Source: Coprinellus micaceus (Eukaryota > Basidiomycota > Agaricomycetes > Agaricales > Psathyrellaceae). From it: a stretch of 64,000 nt of DNA. The notes under the pieces were generated by a model. That model was not told the DNA's origin. It searched no databases and saw only the letters and a list, made by a program, of their open reading frames with translations. The position numbers and the translations under genes were made by a program. This document shows positions 34,900-45,748 of the stretch, piece after piece (position 1 is the first letter of the stretch; each line of letters begins with the position of its first letter). Location: the NCBI GenBank assembly GCA_951394405.1, contig OX596346.1, positions 1,612,001 through 1,676,000 on the forward strand, given 5' to 3'.

Positions 34900-34988
34900 C
34901 TTCGGTGGAGGGTCAGGAGATCAGAGTAGAGGATGAGGGAGAGCTCGAGCTGTTGTTCGATGCCGCATATCCACACGTCTTCACAGGA

Positions 34989-34995
34989 TTTTATA
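34989..34995 (-). promoter_or_regulatory. TATA box of TLP-1
   Basis: TATAAAA on the minus strand, 90 bases upstream of the TLP-1 start codon. TLP-3 has TATAAA at almost the same distance. Confidence 0.6.
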
Positions 34996-36222
34996 CGTCT
35001 TCCTCCTCTTCCCTCTAGATCTTTACGGCTGAGCTGGACCATGCAGCCTCCCATCCCATGCCGTTGACGACCACACGCTGCAAAGATTCGCCGAACTGTT
35101 TTGGCTCCAGGTGAGAAGCTGTCGCATTTGCATAGCGCTTGGATGGCCTTGAACTCGGACCGCTCGTTAGATTGCTGCAGCATATTTCGGGAGAAGTCGA
35201 CAGTGACTTTTATCGAACCTAGTGCTCATGCGCAACGTAGTCACGCTGGTACGGTGCACCATAGCGAGCCCTTCGATCTTGAGTGGGGCCTGCACTGTGG
35301 GTCATATATTATTCGGTTCGGGGTTCAGGAGAAGGGATCACAAGGTACTGGACAGGGCCGAGGGCTTCGAACATGTGAGGCCACTGGCCAGTGGCAAGGC
35401 CGAGAGAAGAAACTCGACATCCCGATAGCCTGTACACGTTCCCGCGGCTAGACGAGGGAACCTAGTGCGCTAATCCCTCCTAGAAACCGAGGAGAATCGT
35501 TGAGGTTTTGAGGCCAGACTATGTCGCGAATTGAGTTGAGGCCGTTTCGTACGTTCCGAGAGTACGAGACCGTGACGAGACCCACCTGACCACCCGGGTA
35601 CCCAGAAGCAAAGAAGGTCGAGGCGATCATGTGGATCGCGGTGATGGTGGCAAGATGAAAGAGGTAGTATGAATGCAAGAAGCACAGATATAAGACGGCT
35701 TGTGCCATCGCCAGGAGACGCTGGTCCTTCGCTACCCGGAACATGTTGCCACAGTGGCGAGAAGTGATCATGATTTTGATTTTCGCGCGCTTACGGAAGC
35801 TGACGGGCGCTTAACGGACGATGATCGGTGTCAAAGCAGCGTGAGTTGGTCGTGAGGCCTAAGCTCTAGATGCCGTATGAATACCTCCAAGATGCTCCGG
35901 TATACGTCGTATGCCCACGGTGCATGGGGCTCGAATGGTGCGATTCAACGAGTTTATAGTACAATGACAAGACGTGAGGTCATGATTTCTATGCAATAGA
36001 CTGTCGGGAAGAGGACCAGAGAGGAAGGGGTATAGGGTAAAGGAAAAGATATGGGGTACATAGGAACGGAAGAGATAGGAGATGCTATGCGAATGTAGAC
36101 AACGAGCGACGGACGAGAGGGAGAAATTCCTTTCTGATAAACAACCAAGGGCTGACAGAACCCAACACCCAGACAACAAGCAATAAAAAACGCTTTTGTC
36201 CACCTCTTAAGTACTCAAGTAC
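34996..36222. other. Intergenic region upstream of TLP-1 and downstream of the SNF2 gene
   Basis: Apart from a doubtful small membrane ORF, listed separately, no gene is seen. GCGCGCTTACGG near 35784-35795 and GGGCGCTTAACGG at 35805-35817 form a close pair of the repeated motif. 35830-36222 should be the 3' region of the SNF2 gene. Confidence 0.45.
35448..35771 (-). CDS. Doubtful small ORF, possible membrane protein
   Basis: A single open frame of 107 codons whose middle is strongly hydrophobic (MAQAVLYLCFLHSYYLFHLATITAIHMIA in two parts). The pair of GCGCTTA(A)CGG motifs lies 12-46 bases upstream of its first ATG, which is suggestive for a promoter. There are no family features, and the frame could be open by chance. 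Low confidence. Confidence 0.22.
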   Translation of the reverse strand: MITSRHCGNMFRVAKDQRLLAMAQAVLYLCFLHSYYLFHLATITAIHMIASTFFASGYPGGQVGLVTVSYSRNVRNGLNSIRDIVWPQNLNDSPRFLGGISALGSLV

Positions 36223-39200
36223 TCAATCCTCCTCGTCATCGTCATCCCTTCCCCCGTGCCTAAACAGAGCAAGGAGGTCGTCCATGCCAAGCTTCATATT
36301 CTTAATCTTGTCTCCGCTCAGCGCTGCATACGCTAAGGCCCTCTTCTTCGCCTGGAGTTCCAAGATCCTGTCCTCAACGGTCTCGTCGATCTTGAGCTTG
36401 TAGATGAAGACGTCCCGCTCCTGTCCGTATCGATGCGCGCGGTCAAAGGCTTGCTCCTGGAGGAATGAAGGTGGGTAAGTGACAAAGTCAGCAGAGAGGC
36501 TTGAGAGCATCGAAGAATGCAAAAGAACGGACCTCCAAGGCGGGATTCCACCACATATCGATGAGGATGACGTTATTGCACGCCGTCAAGTTCAAGCCCG
36601 TGCTTCCAGCCTTGAAAGAAATCAAAATAACCTTGACCTTCGGGTCAAGCTTGATCGCGTTCAATGACACCTCTCGTTCCTTGGGGTTCATAGACCCATC
36701 AACTACAAGTCAGCAGTTGTCAGCATGCGCCCAATCCGATATCGCATATCGCAACCCAAAACCCAAGAGAAAACAGAAACTCACATCGCACAAATTTAAC
36801 CCTCTCATCCTTCAAGAATGGCTCAATCAAATCCAACATACTCGTAAACTGCGAAAAGATGATCGTCTTCTCCTTCGGGTCCCTCTCCTCAATATCCTTT
36901 AGGATCTTGAGCATCATGCGGATCTTGGCGGAGGTCGGGCGTTCGAGCTCAGCGCGCTTCGCTGCCTCGGCGAGGGGCACGCAGCTGTTGCAGTGGGTCT
37001 TCCATTCGCCTTCGCCGATGTTCGTGGGGCTGAGCCTGGGATGAGCGAAGGGGTTGGAGGTTAGAGTCATAATCAGGAGAGTGGGAAGGGGGAGGTGGGT
37101 GATGCTTACACAATGGTGCACATCTGGCACTTTCGAATGACTGAGAGCTGTCCGAAAGCTGCGATAAGGTCGTCGTCCTCCGCGTCCCCGCCTTGGCTCT
37201 TTGCGGGAGTAGATTCAAGGGCTTCGGCGTCCTTCTTGAAGTCCTTGGACACCAGGAGTGGGTGGTTGCAAGCTAAATTGTTCGCTCATCAGCGAGGTAC
37301 GATTGGAATTTGGGCAGAAAGGGTACCTTGCCGAAGCCTCAAAAGCAAGAGCAACACAGACATATAATTACTCCCCGCACTCTTGTTCTTGTCCGACATA
37401 AGCTTATCAAGGGTGCTCTCCATCTTCGTCTCCAGACTCTTATAAAAGTTCGCCTCAGATGCGTCGAACGGACACGACACGACCTCCAAATTCCTTCCAG
37501 GAAGTTCGATAAGCGCCTTTCCGTTGAGGGTATCCGCTTTCCGTCTTCGTAACATGATACTCTTCAAGACGACCTGGAGCCGCTTCATCGCACGGCCCGC
37601 GCCTCGCCCGGAGGAGATGGGCTTGCCTATGTCGAGGTTGAAGCGGCCGAGGTCGTTATAGGGCTTGACGTGCAGGAATTTAAAGAGTGAATGGAGTTCT
37701 GATACATTGTTTTGCCTTCAGGTATGTGAGCAGGTGTGTTGGTGGAGGAAGAGCGTCGACCTACATCGGTGTACCCGTCAGACACCATCTGTACTTGGCG
37801 TCGAGTTCGCAGCAAGCGATGGCACCTTTGGTTTTTGCGTTCTTGATCGTGTGTGCCTCATCTGCGTGGACCTTGAGTGCATGACTGGAATTCGATAAAT
37901 AGACCCTTACCGAGCACGACTCGCCAATACTTGATGCGGAACAAGGCGTCCTTCTTCGCTGCCGCCTTGCCCTTCTTGGCCTTCAGCTTCGTCACGATAT
38001 CGTCAGAGTCTTCCGAGTCGCTCGACACGCCGGGTGCAGTCTTGGACTTCAACTTGAGCTTCGCCTGCCCTTCGTCCTTTGCAGGCGGTACATAGCTTTC
38101 GTATTCGGATTTGACAGTGTCGTAGGTGGTCACCACAACGTGGTGCTTTCGCAGCTGTGCAGGGTCTGGCCACGATGTCAGGCATGGTCGCCGACTTCAA
38201 GGAGGGAAACTCACCCGTCGTTCTGGACGTGCCCTGGTGCTTCACCACACGCAGTTTCGTCATCTTTTCTACCTCCGCCTTCCACTGGTCCACAACAGAC
38301 AGGGGGCACACCACGAGGGTCGTGCCACTCCACCCATCCTCTTTGTCGCTCTTGTGCGGCTTGCCCTCCACGATCCGCGTCAGCGTCTGGATCGTCTTTC
38401 CCAGACCCATATCGTCCGCAAGGATCCCCCCAGCCTTCTTCCCCGTCTCCCGCTCCCGCATCCACGTCCGCCCCACGACCTGGTGGGCAAGGAGCGTGAT
38501 CCCCTCCTTGAACCCGTCAACGACCGCCTCGGACATGTCCACATCCTCTTCCGTGTCCTGGTTCATGGAGCTGCCCATGAGATCCCGCAGCTCCTTCTCG
38601 GTTTCGGTGCTCGTGTAGACGCGATAGTCATCCTGGAAGTTGGGGACGTTGATCTCTTCGGTTGCTGGGTCATTCCTGGATGAAGAGGATGATGGCGCGG
38701 GGCTGATGGTGGGGGTTAGCCATGCAGTCGGGGCTTGGCTCTTCTTCACGGCGAGAAAACCGGGTTGGATGATGGGCGCACGGGTGAGTGCCGTTGGTTG
38801 GGATTGGGTAAACCGGTTCGCGACAGGGTTAACGCTGGGTTTAACGCTGTTCGTCCATCAGCTAGGCAAATTCCCAAGGCACTTGAAGTACTTACGGAGC
38901 AGCGGCCTGTGCATCATCGCCCTCTTCGTCCGACGAGACGATAATTGGTTTATTGCTGCGCCCGAGTTGGGTGCGTCTGGGAGGGCTGTCTGGTGCCACC
39001 GATGAGGATTCTGAGCTGGTCGAGGTCACGGACTAGGGACATTCAGCACGCAAAACTCTCCACCAAAATGTGCACCACTCACAATCACGTCGTGGTGCTT
39101 CTGTGGTGAGCGCAGCCGATCTTCTGGGAAGTAGTAATTGGGATCGTGAAGAAGTTCGCGTTTCCTAAAAGGTGTGAGGATAGCTTGATTTCATTAGGTA

Positions 39201-39224
39201 GTCAAGAGCGTACTTTGACTCCAT
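36223..39224 (-). CDS. SNF2-family helicase/ATPase, Rad5/Rad16-like
   Basis: DNA-stimulated ATPase with two RecA lobes. The start at 39224 gives a four-residue first exon (MESK). Motif I is [12 protein letters not shown] (about 38400) and Ia [11 protein letters not shown]. The DEAH box DEAHTIKNA is rebuilt across an intron at about 37865. Motif III is CLTGTPMQNN, also split by an intron (about 37710-37800). Then come MLRRRKAD, a CX2C (KCQMC, about 37130) and a CX2C (CNSC, about 36985) that flank an intron and look like a reduced zinc module. The C-terminal lobe has [23 protein letters not shown] and RAHRYGQ. It ends in an acidic DDDDEED tail. Placement near Rad5/Rad16/Uls1 proteins rests on the lobe sequences and the Cys pairs; no clear full RING is seen. 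Likely nuclear, in repair or chromatin. Confidence 0.88.
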
Positions 39225-39445
39225 CGTGGTTGTGGTTCAGGTTCAAGTGGTGAACGCGGAAATGAGGCGACGCGCCCATTTCGAGAGATCACGTGCCCAT
39301 GTTCAAGTTTGTCTGGGGTTAGGGTTAGTAACTATTATTAGCCAATTACCGCCGAGTAGCCGGTGATCGAGACAGGGGCTTTTCATCGGTGTTCCGTGAT
39401 TTCTTGCTCCGTTTTTTCCCTCAAGGCTTCGTCCAATCCCCCACT
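39225..39445. promoter_or_regulatory. Divergent promoter of the SNF2 gene and the dioxygenase gene
   Basis: 221 bases between the two start codons, reading outwards. Contains AT-rich sequence near 39325-39350. No motif is called with confidence. Confidence 0.5.
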
Positions 39446-40832
39446 ATGCTCAGGGCATTCAAGACACAGCGCCCACTTAAGGCGGCGATTTCTTCTAGTA
39501 CCCGGGGAAGGGTCCGGGCGTGGACGTCAGTCACAACTACCAAGGACTCTCTGGTTGTCGATGTGTTGAAAGCTCGGTTCCCGTATATCTGGCTTCGGGA
39601 TTCATGCCAAGGACCGGAGAGCGTTCATCCCAGTAATCGCCAGAAGCTACATAGAACCTCCGATATCCCATTGGATATCCAGCCGAAGGACCTGAGTGAG
39701 GGGGAAGTCATCCACTTGAACGACTCACCCGCCACGAGCATCCGGGTGGTACCTGACGGCCTCGAGATGACTTGGAACGACGGTCACAGATCCTCGTTCA
39801 CCTTCGACTTCTTAAAGAAGCATGCAACGCCTTCGAGCCTTCAGGAGTTCCATCTTTCCGAGTACACCTCCCCGACAGCCTGGACCTCTTCTACGATCAC
39901 CACGTCCCCGAGTCTCTACGTGACCTACGCTTCCCTGAACGACCCGAAAAGCTTGGTCGAGGCGATGACACAGCTTCTCAAGCACGGCCTTATCTTCGTT
40001 TCGGGAGTTCCTACGGAGCACAAGACTAACGACTCCTGCGAACTTAAGACGCTCGCGGAGAAGTTTGGAGAGATCAGGCACACTTTCTACGGGGAGCTGT
40101 GGGATGTGATCAACATCCAGAACAGCAAAAACATCGCCTACACAAATCTTGACCTGGGTCTGCACATGGATCTTCTGTGCGTTCGTCGACGCCACCGATG
40201 ACACGACGTTGCTCACAGTTTGCGTTCTCAGTTACTTCCACAACCCTCCCAAATTCCAAGCCCTTCACTGCTTGAGGAATCGGGTGATCGGCGGGGCATC
40301 CTACTTTGTAGACGCCCTGCAAGCCTCGCACACCCTCTTCCACTCCAATCGCTCCCACTTCGACGTCCTCACCAAGACTCCCGTCGCATTTCAGTACCTA
40401 AATGATGGACACCATCTCTACAAGCAGCACCCCACCATCCAGCTAGAATCTCCTTGGGCAGCAGCCCCACCAGCCAATTCTTCCACGCCCCCTTCGATCT
40501 CACATATCAACTATTCCCCTCCATTCCAAGGTCCCCTGCCGGTTGGGACGCCGAAGGAATTTTATCCGGCACTGAAGGAGTTCTCCAAGATTCTGAACGA
40601 TTCCCGGAACACCTATACGTATACCCTCAAGGAAGGTGATTGCGTTTTGTTCGACAACAGGCGCGTCCTGCACGCTCGAACCGCCTTCGAAGAGAAGCTG
40701 GAAGGGGAGAGGGAAGAAGGCATTCTGTTTGGAGAGGGCCGGGAAAGGACGAGCAGGTGGTTGAAAGGGTGTTATCTCGAGGCCGATGCAGTTGCGGATC
40801 GGATGAGGGTTGGGAGAGCAAAGAGTTCATAA
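39446..40832 (+). CDS. Gamma-butyrobetaine dioxygenase-like Fe(II)/2-oxoglutarate enzyme
   Basis: The family hydroxylates gamma-butyrobetaine to carnitine (or trimethyllysine in the sister enzyme). Two exons, 39446-40176 and 40232-40832, join as LHMDLL|YFHNPPKFQ. Product about 443 residues. The N-terminus (MLRAFKTQRPLKA) looks like a mitochondrial presequence. The N-terminal DUF971-type domain has FPYIWLRDSC and HPSNRQKLH. The TauD domain has the iron ligands in LGLHMD and RRVLHARTAF, the last Arg for 2-oxoglutarate. In the zinc-binding loop the usual CXCXXC reads CQGPES, so two of three zinc Cys are replaced. It lies head-to-head with the SNF2 gene and 256 bases before a peroxisomal hydratase gene on the same strand. 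Butyrobetaine versus trimethyllysine specificity cannot be settled by eye. Confidence 0.87.
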
Positions 40833-41088
40833 GAGCTCTGCCGCGATGTACCTCGAAATTTACTAGCGAGTGAGGAGAATTACAACGCGGTACCTGGAAC
40901 GACCCTGTGACCAGGCCAGCGCACCTCGGTGCACCCGTTTCTCATTTTGCGGGGTACATCTGGGGTACATCATCGGGACAAGAGGTTCCGAGTAGCCGGA
41001 ACTAATGGCATCATCTTGTGATTGTGTTGGTATAAAGCTTGAATACAAGAGCTCCTCAAACCCGGTACCTCATACACCCCTCTCTAAC

Positions 41089-42283
41089 ATGGCTGATCTC
41101 TCAAAAGTCGTTGGTGCTGCCCTCCCTGACAAACCTGTGAGTGCGAGGGACAGTGCCGTGTGACAGGGGGCGCGGAGTTGACGTTCGGCGCCCATAGGTG
41201 TCATGGAACAAGCGCGACCTGTTGACCTACGCTGTTGGCGTCGGCGCTAAGAACGATGAGTTCCCGTTCATCTACGAGCTGCGTGAGTAGCCTGAAGCTA
41301 GCACTCCATGGCCATAGGGGGCTAACCTACAATAGACCCCAACTTTGCCGCGCTCCCCACCTACCCCGTCGTTCTCGCGCTCAAGGGCGACGGCCAGGAT
41401 GTGAACCTCTTCTCCGAAGCCCTTAAGGGAAAGCCTGTCGAGGGCCTTCCTAAGTTTGACCCCAACCGTGTCGTTCACGCCACCCAGTCGATTGAGATCC
41501 TGAAGCCTTTGCCTACGGTCAGTGGAGAGGGATGGCTATGGAAGGGCAGGTACACTGGCATCTCCGAAAACAGTGCGTCCCGCAATGTAGTTTCGACAAT
41601 TTACCCCAACGATACTAACGCGCACCTTCCCTTCAGAGACTGGAATTATTCTCTTCGCCGAGAACCTTCTCGTTGACCCTAAGGGCGAGGTGTACGCCAA
41701 GCTCTATTCATCCTCCTTTAATCTTGGTGCCAAGGTTACTGGAGAGAAGTTCTCCAAGTTTATCGCTGGACCTCCTCAAGGCAAGCCTGTGCCAAAGGAG
41801 CGCAAGGCGGACTACGTTGTCGAAGAACAAACCACCCCTGAACAGGCCATTGTCTTCCGCCTCAGCGGTGACTACAACCCTCTGCACATTGGTAAGCTCG
41901 CAATCCTCGGTACATCACAACGAAACTCGTCAATCCTAACTGAAATCCTTCTCCTCCTTCACCCCTTCCCAGACCCCCGAATCGGTCAAGCAGCAGGATT
42001 CGGCGGGGTCATCCTCCACGGTCTCTCCACGTTTGGTTTCGCTGGACGCGCAGTCCTCAAGACTGTGGGTGGTAGTGACCCCAACGCCGTCAAGTTCTTC
42101 GGTGTTCGTTTCACTGCTCCTGTCAAGCCCGGTGACAAGCTCCAGACCAGTATCTGGGAAGTCGGTAAGGGCCCCAAGGGCACGACTGAAGTCGCGTTCG
42201 AGACCAAGAACCTCACGACTGGTAAGGTCGTGCTCGGTGCCGGGTTGGCGTATGTCCTGAAGAAGGAAGGCGCCAAGTTGTAA
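41089..42283 (+). CDS. Peroxisomal MaoC-type (3R)-enoyl-CoA hydratase (hydratase 2)
   Basis: A double hot-dog hydratase that adds water to trans-2-enoyl-CoA to give (3R)-hydroxyacyl-CoA in peroxisomal beta-oxidation. Start at 41089 (MADLSKVVGAALPDK). Exons then give WNKRDLLTYAVGVGAKNDEF, PNFAALPTYPVVLALKG, LPTVSGEGWLWKGRYTG, and the catalytic motif SGDYNPLHI|DPRIGQAAGFGG with Asp and His, split by an intron, then ILHGLSTFG. The stop at 42283 follows AKL, a good peroxisomal targeting signal type 1. About 310 residues, the size of stand-alone hydratase 2 rather than the large Fox2 multifunctional enzyme. Its place after a carnitine-type dioxygenase suggests linked fatty-acid metabolism, which is inference. 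Confidence 0.92.
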
Positions 42284-42993
42284 TTGAAAAAACTGTATCT
42301 TAGTGGTGTATTATTTTTCTTCGTTTTTGGATGCAGCGTTGCCACATCACAGTTCAGGACTTTGCCGAACGCCCTATTGACTGTCAGCTACTGGCATCGG
42401 CCTCACCACCTCCTTTCCAACGTCGATAATAACCTGCGACGGACCTTGGGAGCACATTGGGTGGAACTCATGACCGCATTTTGGAAGGCTGCGCTGAGGG
42501 GGCTTGCCCGTTGAGGGGTTCTCAGAAGCAACCAAGTACATGGTTGCCAGCTGTGTCTTGTGGTGCGATGCGTTTGATATGCCTCTCCCTCTGTTGAACA
42601 GGAAACGAAGGTTGCTGACAGTGACAGAAACACCTTGGAACTGAAACTTTCGATCCGGAGGCGGACAGGTCGGCAATGACCTCAGATGCAACCCCAAGCA
42701 CGATCGGGCGAGGCGGACACCCCAATTCCGAGGCCCTCTTTAAAAAGGGGCCAACTCTTTCCCACTGTCTCAGTGCCTGTTCCTTCAGCGACGACGATTT
42801 GGATACAGGTTACCCCCTCAGCGGAGGCGAGTTATTGGTTCCCCTTTGCCTTTCCACACCACACTCACCCCCCATGATGCCCCCATGATGTAGGCGTTCC
42901 AAGTCTATCAACATTACAGGGCTCAGCCCTCCCTCGTCACTGCCCGCCTCCCCGACCTCCAGGGACAGGGCGCCTTTTGTGTCTGTGCTCACC
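42284..42993. other. Intergenic region; no gene seen
   Basis: 3' region of the hydratase and 5' region of the trypsin-like gene. Short overlapping open stretches without features. Confidence 0.5.
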
Positions 42994-44691
42994 ATGTTCC
43001 GGCTCCCCTCGCATGCCGCCCCCGCCTGCCCTCACGCGGTCTCAGAATATGAAAAAATGGCGTATTACAATGGCGTTACGCGCGGCGGCGACAACCCCTT
43101 CCTCGTCTACCGTTCCGACTACGCCGTGAATCCCTTCCCCATCCCCCAAGGCAGATTTCGCTACCCCCCTGTTAAAGCCGTCCAAGAAGTATACCGCACG
43201 TCGCTCAACCCTATCTGGCACACTGTCGGTCCCCAGGTCCGCGATATCGTGAAGACTATGGGAGTTCGCCCCTTCTCCGTTGACCCTGCCCGATTCGCCC
43301 GTTACGAGGACGACAACAGCAAGACCCTCGGCCCTCCCGTCGTCTGGGTCGGGGTTCCTCCCAACTCTACCACTCCCGACACCGCCCACGACGTCTCCAA
43401 ACGTATTCTTGCGCTGCTCACCCACCACGGAGCCCAGGATGTTGTGGTAGAGTGGCGTGAAGTTGTTCTGTCCAAGCTGTCGGGTCCACCCCTCATGAGG
43501 AGTGTCAACAGCTATGATGCTACCGCTCACGTCCGCCGTCCCTTCACCACCGCCCTCAATATCCCGCTGGCCACGAAGGAGATGGAGGCAGAGGTCTCTC
43601 AGGGAAGCCTCACGCTCGTCTTCCACGAAAGCGAGGACAGGCGCGGCGAGCCCAGCAAGAGGGTCTTGGGCGTCACCAACTGTCATGTCCTCCGGAAGGA
43701 CACTACTGTTGATTATAGGTTCGGCGGTGCTGGAACTAAGCAGCTCGTCCAAGCCAACAGTGCGCATCGCTTCCAAAAGGCCCTTGACGACATCAAGTCT
43801 CACATCCGTGGTTGTGCCGTTGTCGCCGACTACCACGCCAGGGCGATCGATGCGCTGGAGGCAAAGAACACTGGTTGCGATGAAGATAACAAGCTGAAAG
43901 AGCGTCACAGTCTGGACTTGGCCAAGGGGCAACAGGGAATGGCCACGCTTGAAACCTTCTACACTGAGGTCGAGAATCAGTGGGGCAACGCCCAGGATCG
44001 CACCATCGGTCACGTCGTCTTCGCCAAAGCGATCACCGTTGACGCTAAGGGTGGGACGTACTACACGGAAGACTGGGGCGCTTTCGACCTTGACGAGTCG
44101 AAGTTCAGAGCCAACTTCGAGGGCACGGTCGTCGATTTGGGTGCGTTACGACTCTTGCTCTGTCTTCCGTCTTCTAACAAACACTTCTTAGGGACTAAAA
44201 TGGCTATCGATATAATCAGGGCGATGTTTTACCCGCGAAACAACCCGAGGGGCTTTGAACACCCCGGGTTGAGTCGCAAGCTCCAGATCGAAGGCCTCCT
44301 GTCGCCCGAGCTCCTCGCCAACCCCGATCTTGTCGACGACAAGGGCCGACCATGCCTGATCGTTGGCAAGGATGGCAGCGAGACAGGGCTCACCTTTGGC
44401 AGGTATGCCGGGCTCGAGTCGTTCCTTTGCGACGATCTCGGTGTCGATTCAATTGAACTCGGCTTTTACAATTGGGGTAGGGACTGTCCCCCCTTCGTTG
44501 CCAAGGGGGACTCCGGCGCTCTCGTCTGGGACGGTCGCGGTCGCGCCGTTGGCCAGCTCCACTCTGGTTCGTCAAAGGGCGGCTCGAGCCGCTTTCACGT
44601 CGCCTATGCGACCCCTGCCTCGTGGCTTGTGGAACGCATCAAGCTCGAGTTCCCCCACGCCGTTTTCTTCAGCACGACCTGGCCTACTTGA
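42994..44691 (+). CDS. Trypsin-like serine protease-fold protein
   Basis: Start at 42994 (MFRLPSHAAP); the open frame reaches back to a GTG at 42979, but ATG is expected. The N-terminal half (YNGVTRGGDNPFLVYRSDY, WVGVPPNSTTPDTAHD) is a domain I do not recognise. A chymotrypsin-like part follows, with GVTNCHVL (His nucleophile partner, about residue 225), DWGAFDLD (candidate Asp, about 43,98x-44,095) and AKGDSGALVW with the catalytic Ser (about 44505), then GQLHSGS. A 51-base GT..AG intron at 44141-44191 with a TTCTAAC branch site is a multiple of three and has no stop, so both spliced and unspliced messages stay in frame. No signal peptide seen. The long antisense frame opposite it is a shadow. 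Confidence 0.75.
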   Translation: MFRLPSHAAPACPHAVSEYEKMAYYNGVTRGGDNPFLVYRSDYAVNPFPIPQGRFRYPPVKAVQEVYRTSLNPIWHTVGPQVRDIVKTMGVRPFSVDPARFARYEDDNSKTLGPPVVWVGVPPNSTTPDTAHDVSKRILALLTHHGAQDVVVEWREVVLSKLSGPPLMRSVNSYDATAHVRRPFTTALNIPLATKEMEAEVSQGSLTLVFHESEDRRGEPSKRVLGVTNCHVLRKDTTVDYRFGGAGTKQLVQANSAHRFQKALDDIKSHIRGCAVVADYHARAIDALEAKNTGCDEDNKLKERHSLDLAKGQQGMATLETFYTEVENQWGNAQDRTIGHVVFAKAITVDAKGGTYYTEDWGAFDLDESKFRANFEGTVVDLGALRLLLCLPSSNKHFLGTKMAIDIIRAMFYPRNNPRGFEHPGLSRKLQIEGLLSPELLANPDLVDDKGRPCLIVGKDGSETGLTFGRYAGLESFLCDDLGVDSIELGFYNWGRDCPPFVAKGDSGALVWDGRGRAVGQLHSGSSKGGSSRFHVAYATPASWLVERIKLEFPHAVFFSTTWPT

Positions 44692-45748
44692 GATCAACGC
44701 CATCCCCTCGACCTCCTACAATTCCACCTCTCCTCCATCTCGATGTTCCTTCTCTCCGGCACCCAATGTTCCTATTCGCCATGACTGCTAGGATTAGTGC
44801 TCCCAAACCCACTCGCCTACTCCTCCCTCATATCCATCTACGTCAGATCCATTCTCCCGACTCTTGACTAGTCCGGTAGTGCAGACAGTCCGGCCAAACC
44901 CGTTCAAGTTTCCATCTGCTATAGCGTTACTCACGCGCTGCTTCTCCTGCCTATTCTTATTCTTATTCTTATTACTTACGCGGTGCGACTTGGACACTAT
45001 TGGTGCGCTCCCTCGCACGTATTACCGCTCCTTTCAAGTCAGTAGAGGATATGCTGGTGCTTAAATTTGCCCCAGAGCCAGTGGTAACAGCTGCCTAGTA
45101 TGTCTCCTTCCAGGACTGTCTTGGATCGTTCGCTAATAATCGCGTTCCAGATCCATCCGCGTACTCGACTGTCGCCACCATGGTCTAGCCGTGTCTTTTC
45201 CCTCTTGTGTAAGGGCATCAGGATTTTGCCCCTCACCCTCACCTCTCCTACCCCCTTGGTCTCCTACATGTTCTATTCGACAAACAGTTGGACGTTCGAT
45301 TCTACTACCTTTGATTCGGTAATATCGGTGGGTCGCGTAATACGCGGTCCCATCGGCCTTATCATAACCGCAGTGAACTTCCGTTAGCTTTCGCCTCGCC
45401 TGGATCAATTTCGGTTGGAGAGTCAAAAGTTTGCCGTGCTCTTCAAATACGAAGTTGGCAGAACAGCGCGTACGTGATGGGTCCTCATCTTAGAATGTGA
45501 TGGTCGGGGCCTGCGGTTTCGCGGTGGTCGTACAACAAACCTAGCTATCGTACATGGTACGTTACCTATCTGACAGTTCATCAAGAGACAAGCTCGGAAC
45601 TGGGGCGATGAAGAAGACATAAGTATCAGCTCACAGCAAGCTGTGAGGGACCCACCCATCAACCAGCCTCGACTAAAACCAGTGTCTCGTACTTTTTTCT
45701 ATCCATTCTTTTGCATTATTTACTCCCTAGGCATCCTTCCAAGCCCAC
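44692..45748. other. Intergenic region between the trypsin-like gene and TLP-2; no gene seen
   Basis: Pyrimidine-rich 3' region, a hexanucleotide repeat at 44952-44973, and the TLP-2 5' flank. No TATA box is seen about 90 bases before TLP-2, unlike its two paralogues. Confidence 0.5.
44952..44973. repeat. TATTCT hexanucleotide microsatellite
   Basis: Three perfect TATTCT units followed by a partial fourth. Confidence 0.75.

Noticed and set aside
43042..44013. 323-codon open frame antisense to the trypsin-like gene
   Set aside because: It is the mirror of a GC-rich coding strand; the sense strand has protease motifs and continues on both sides.
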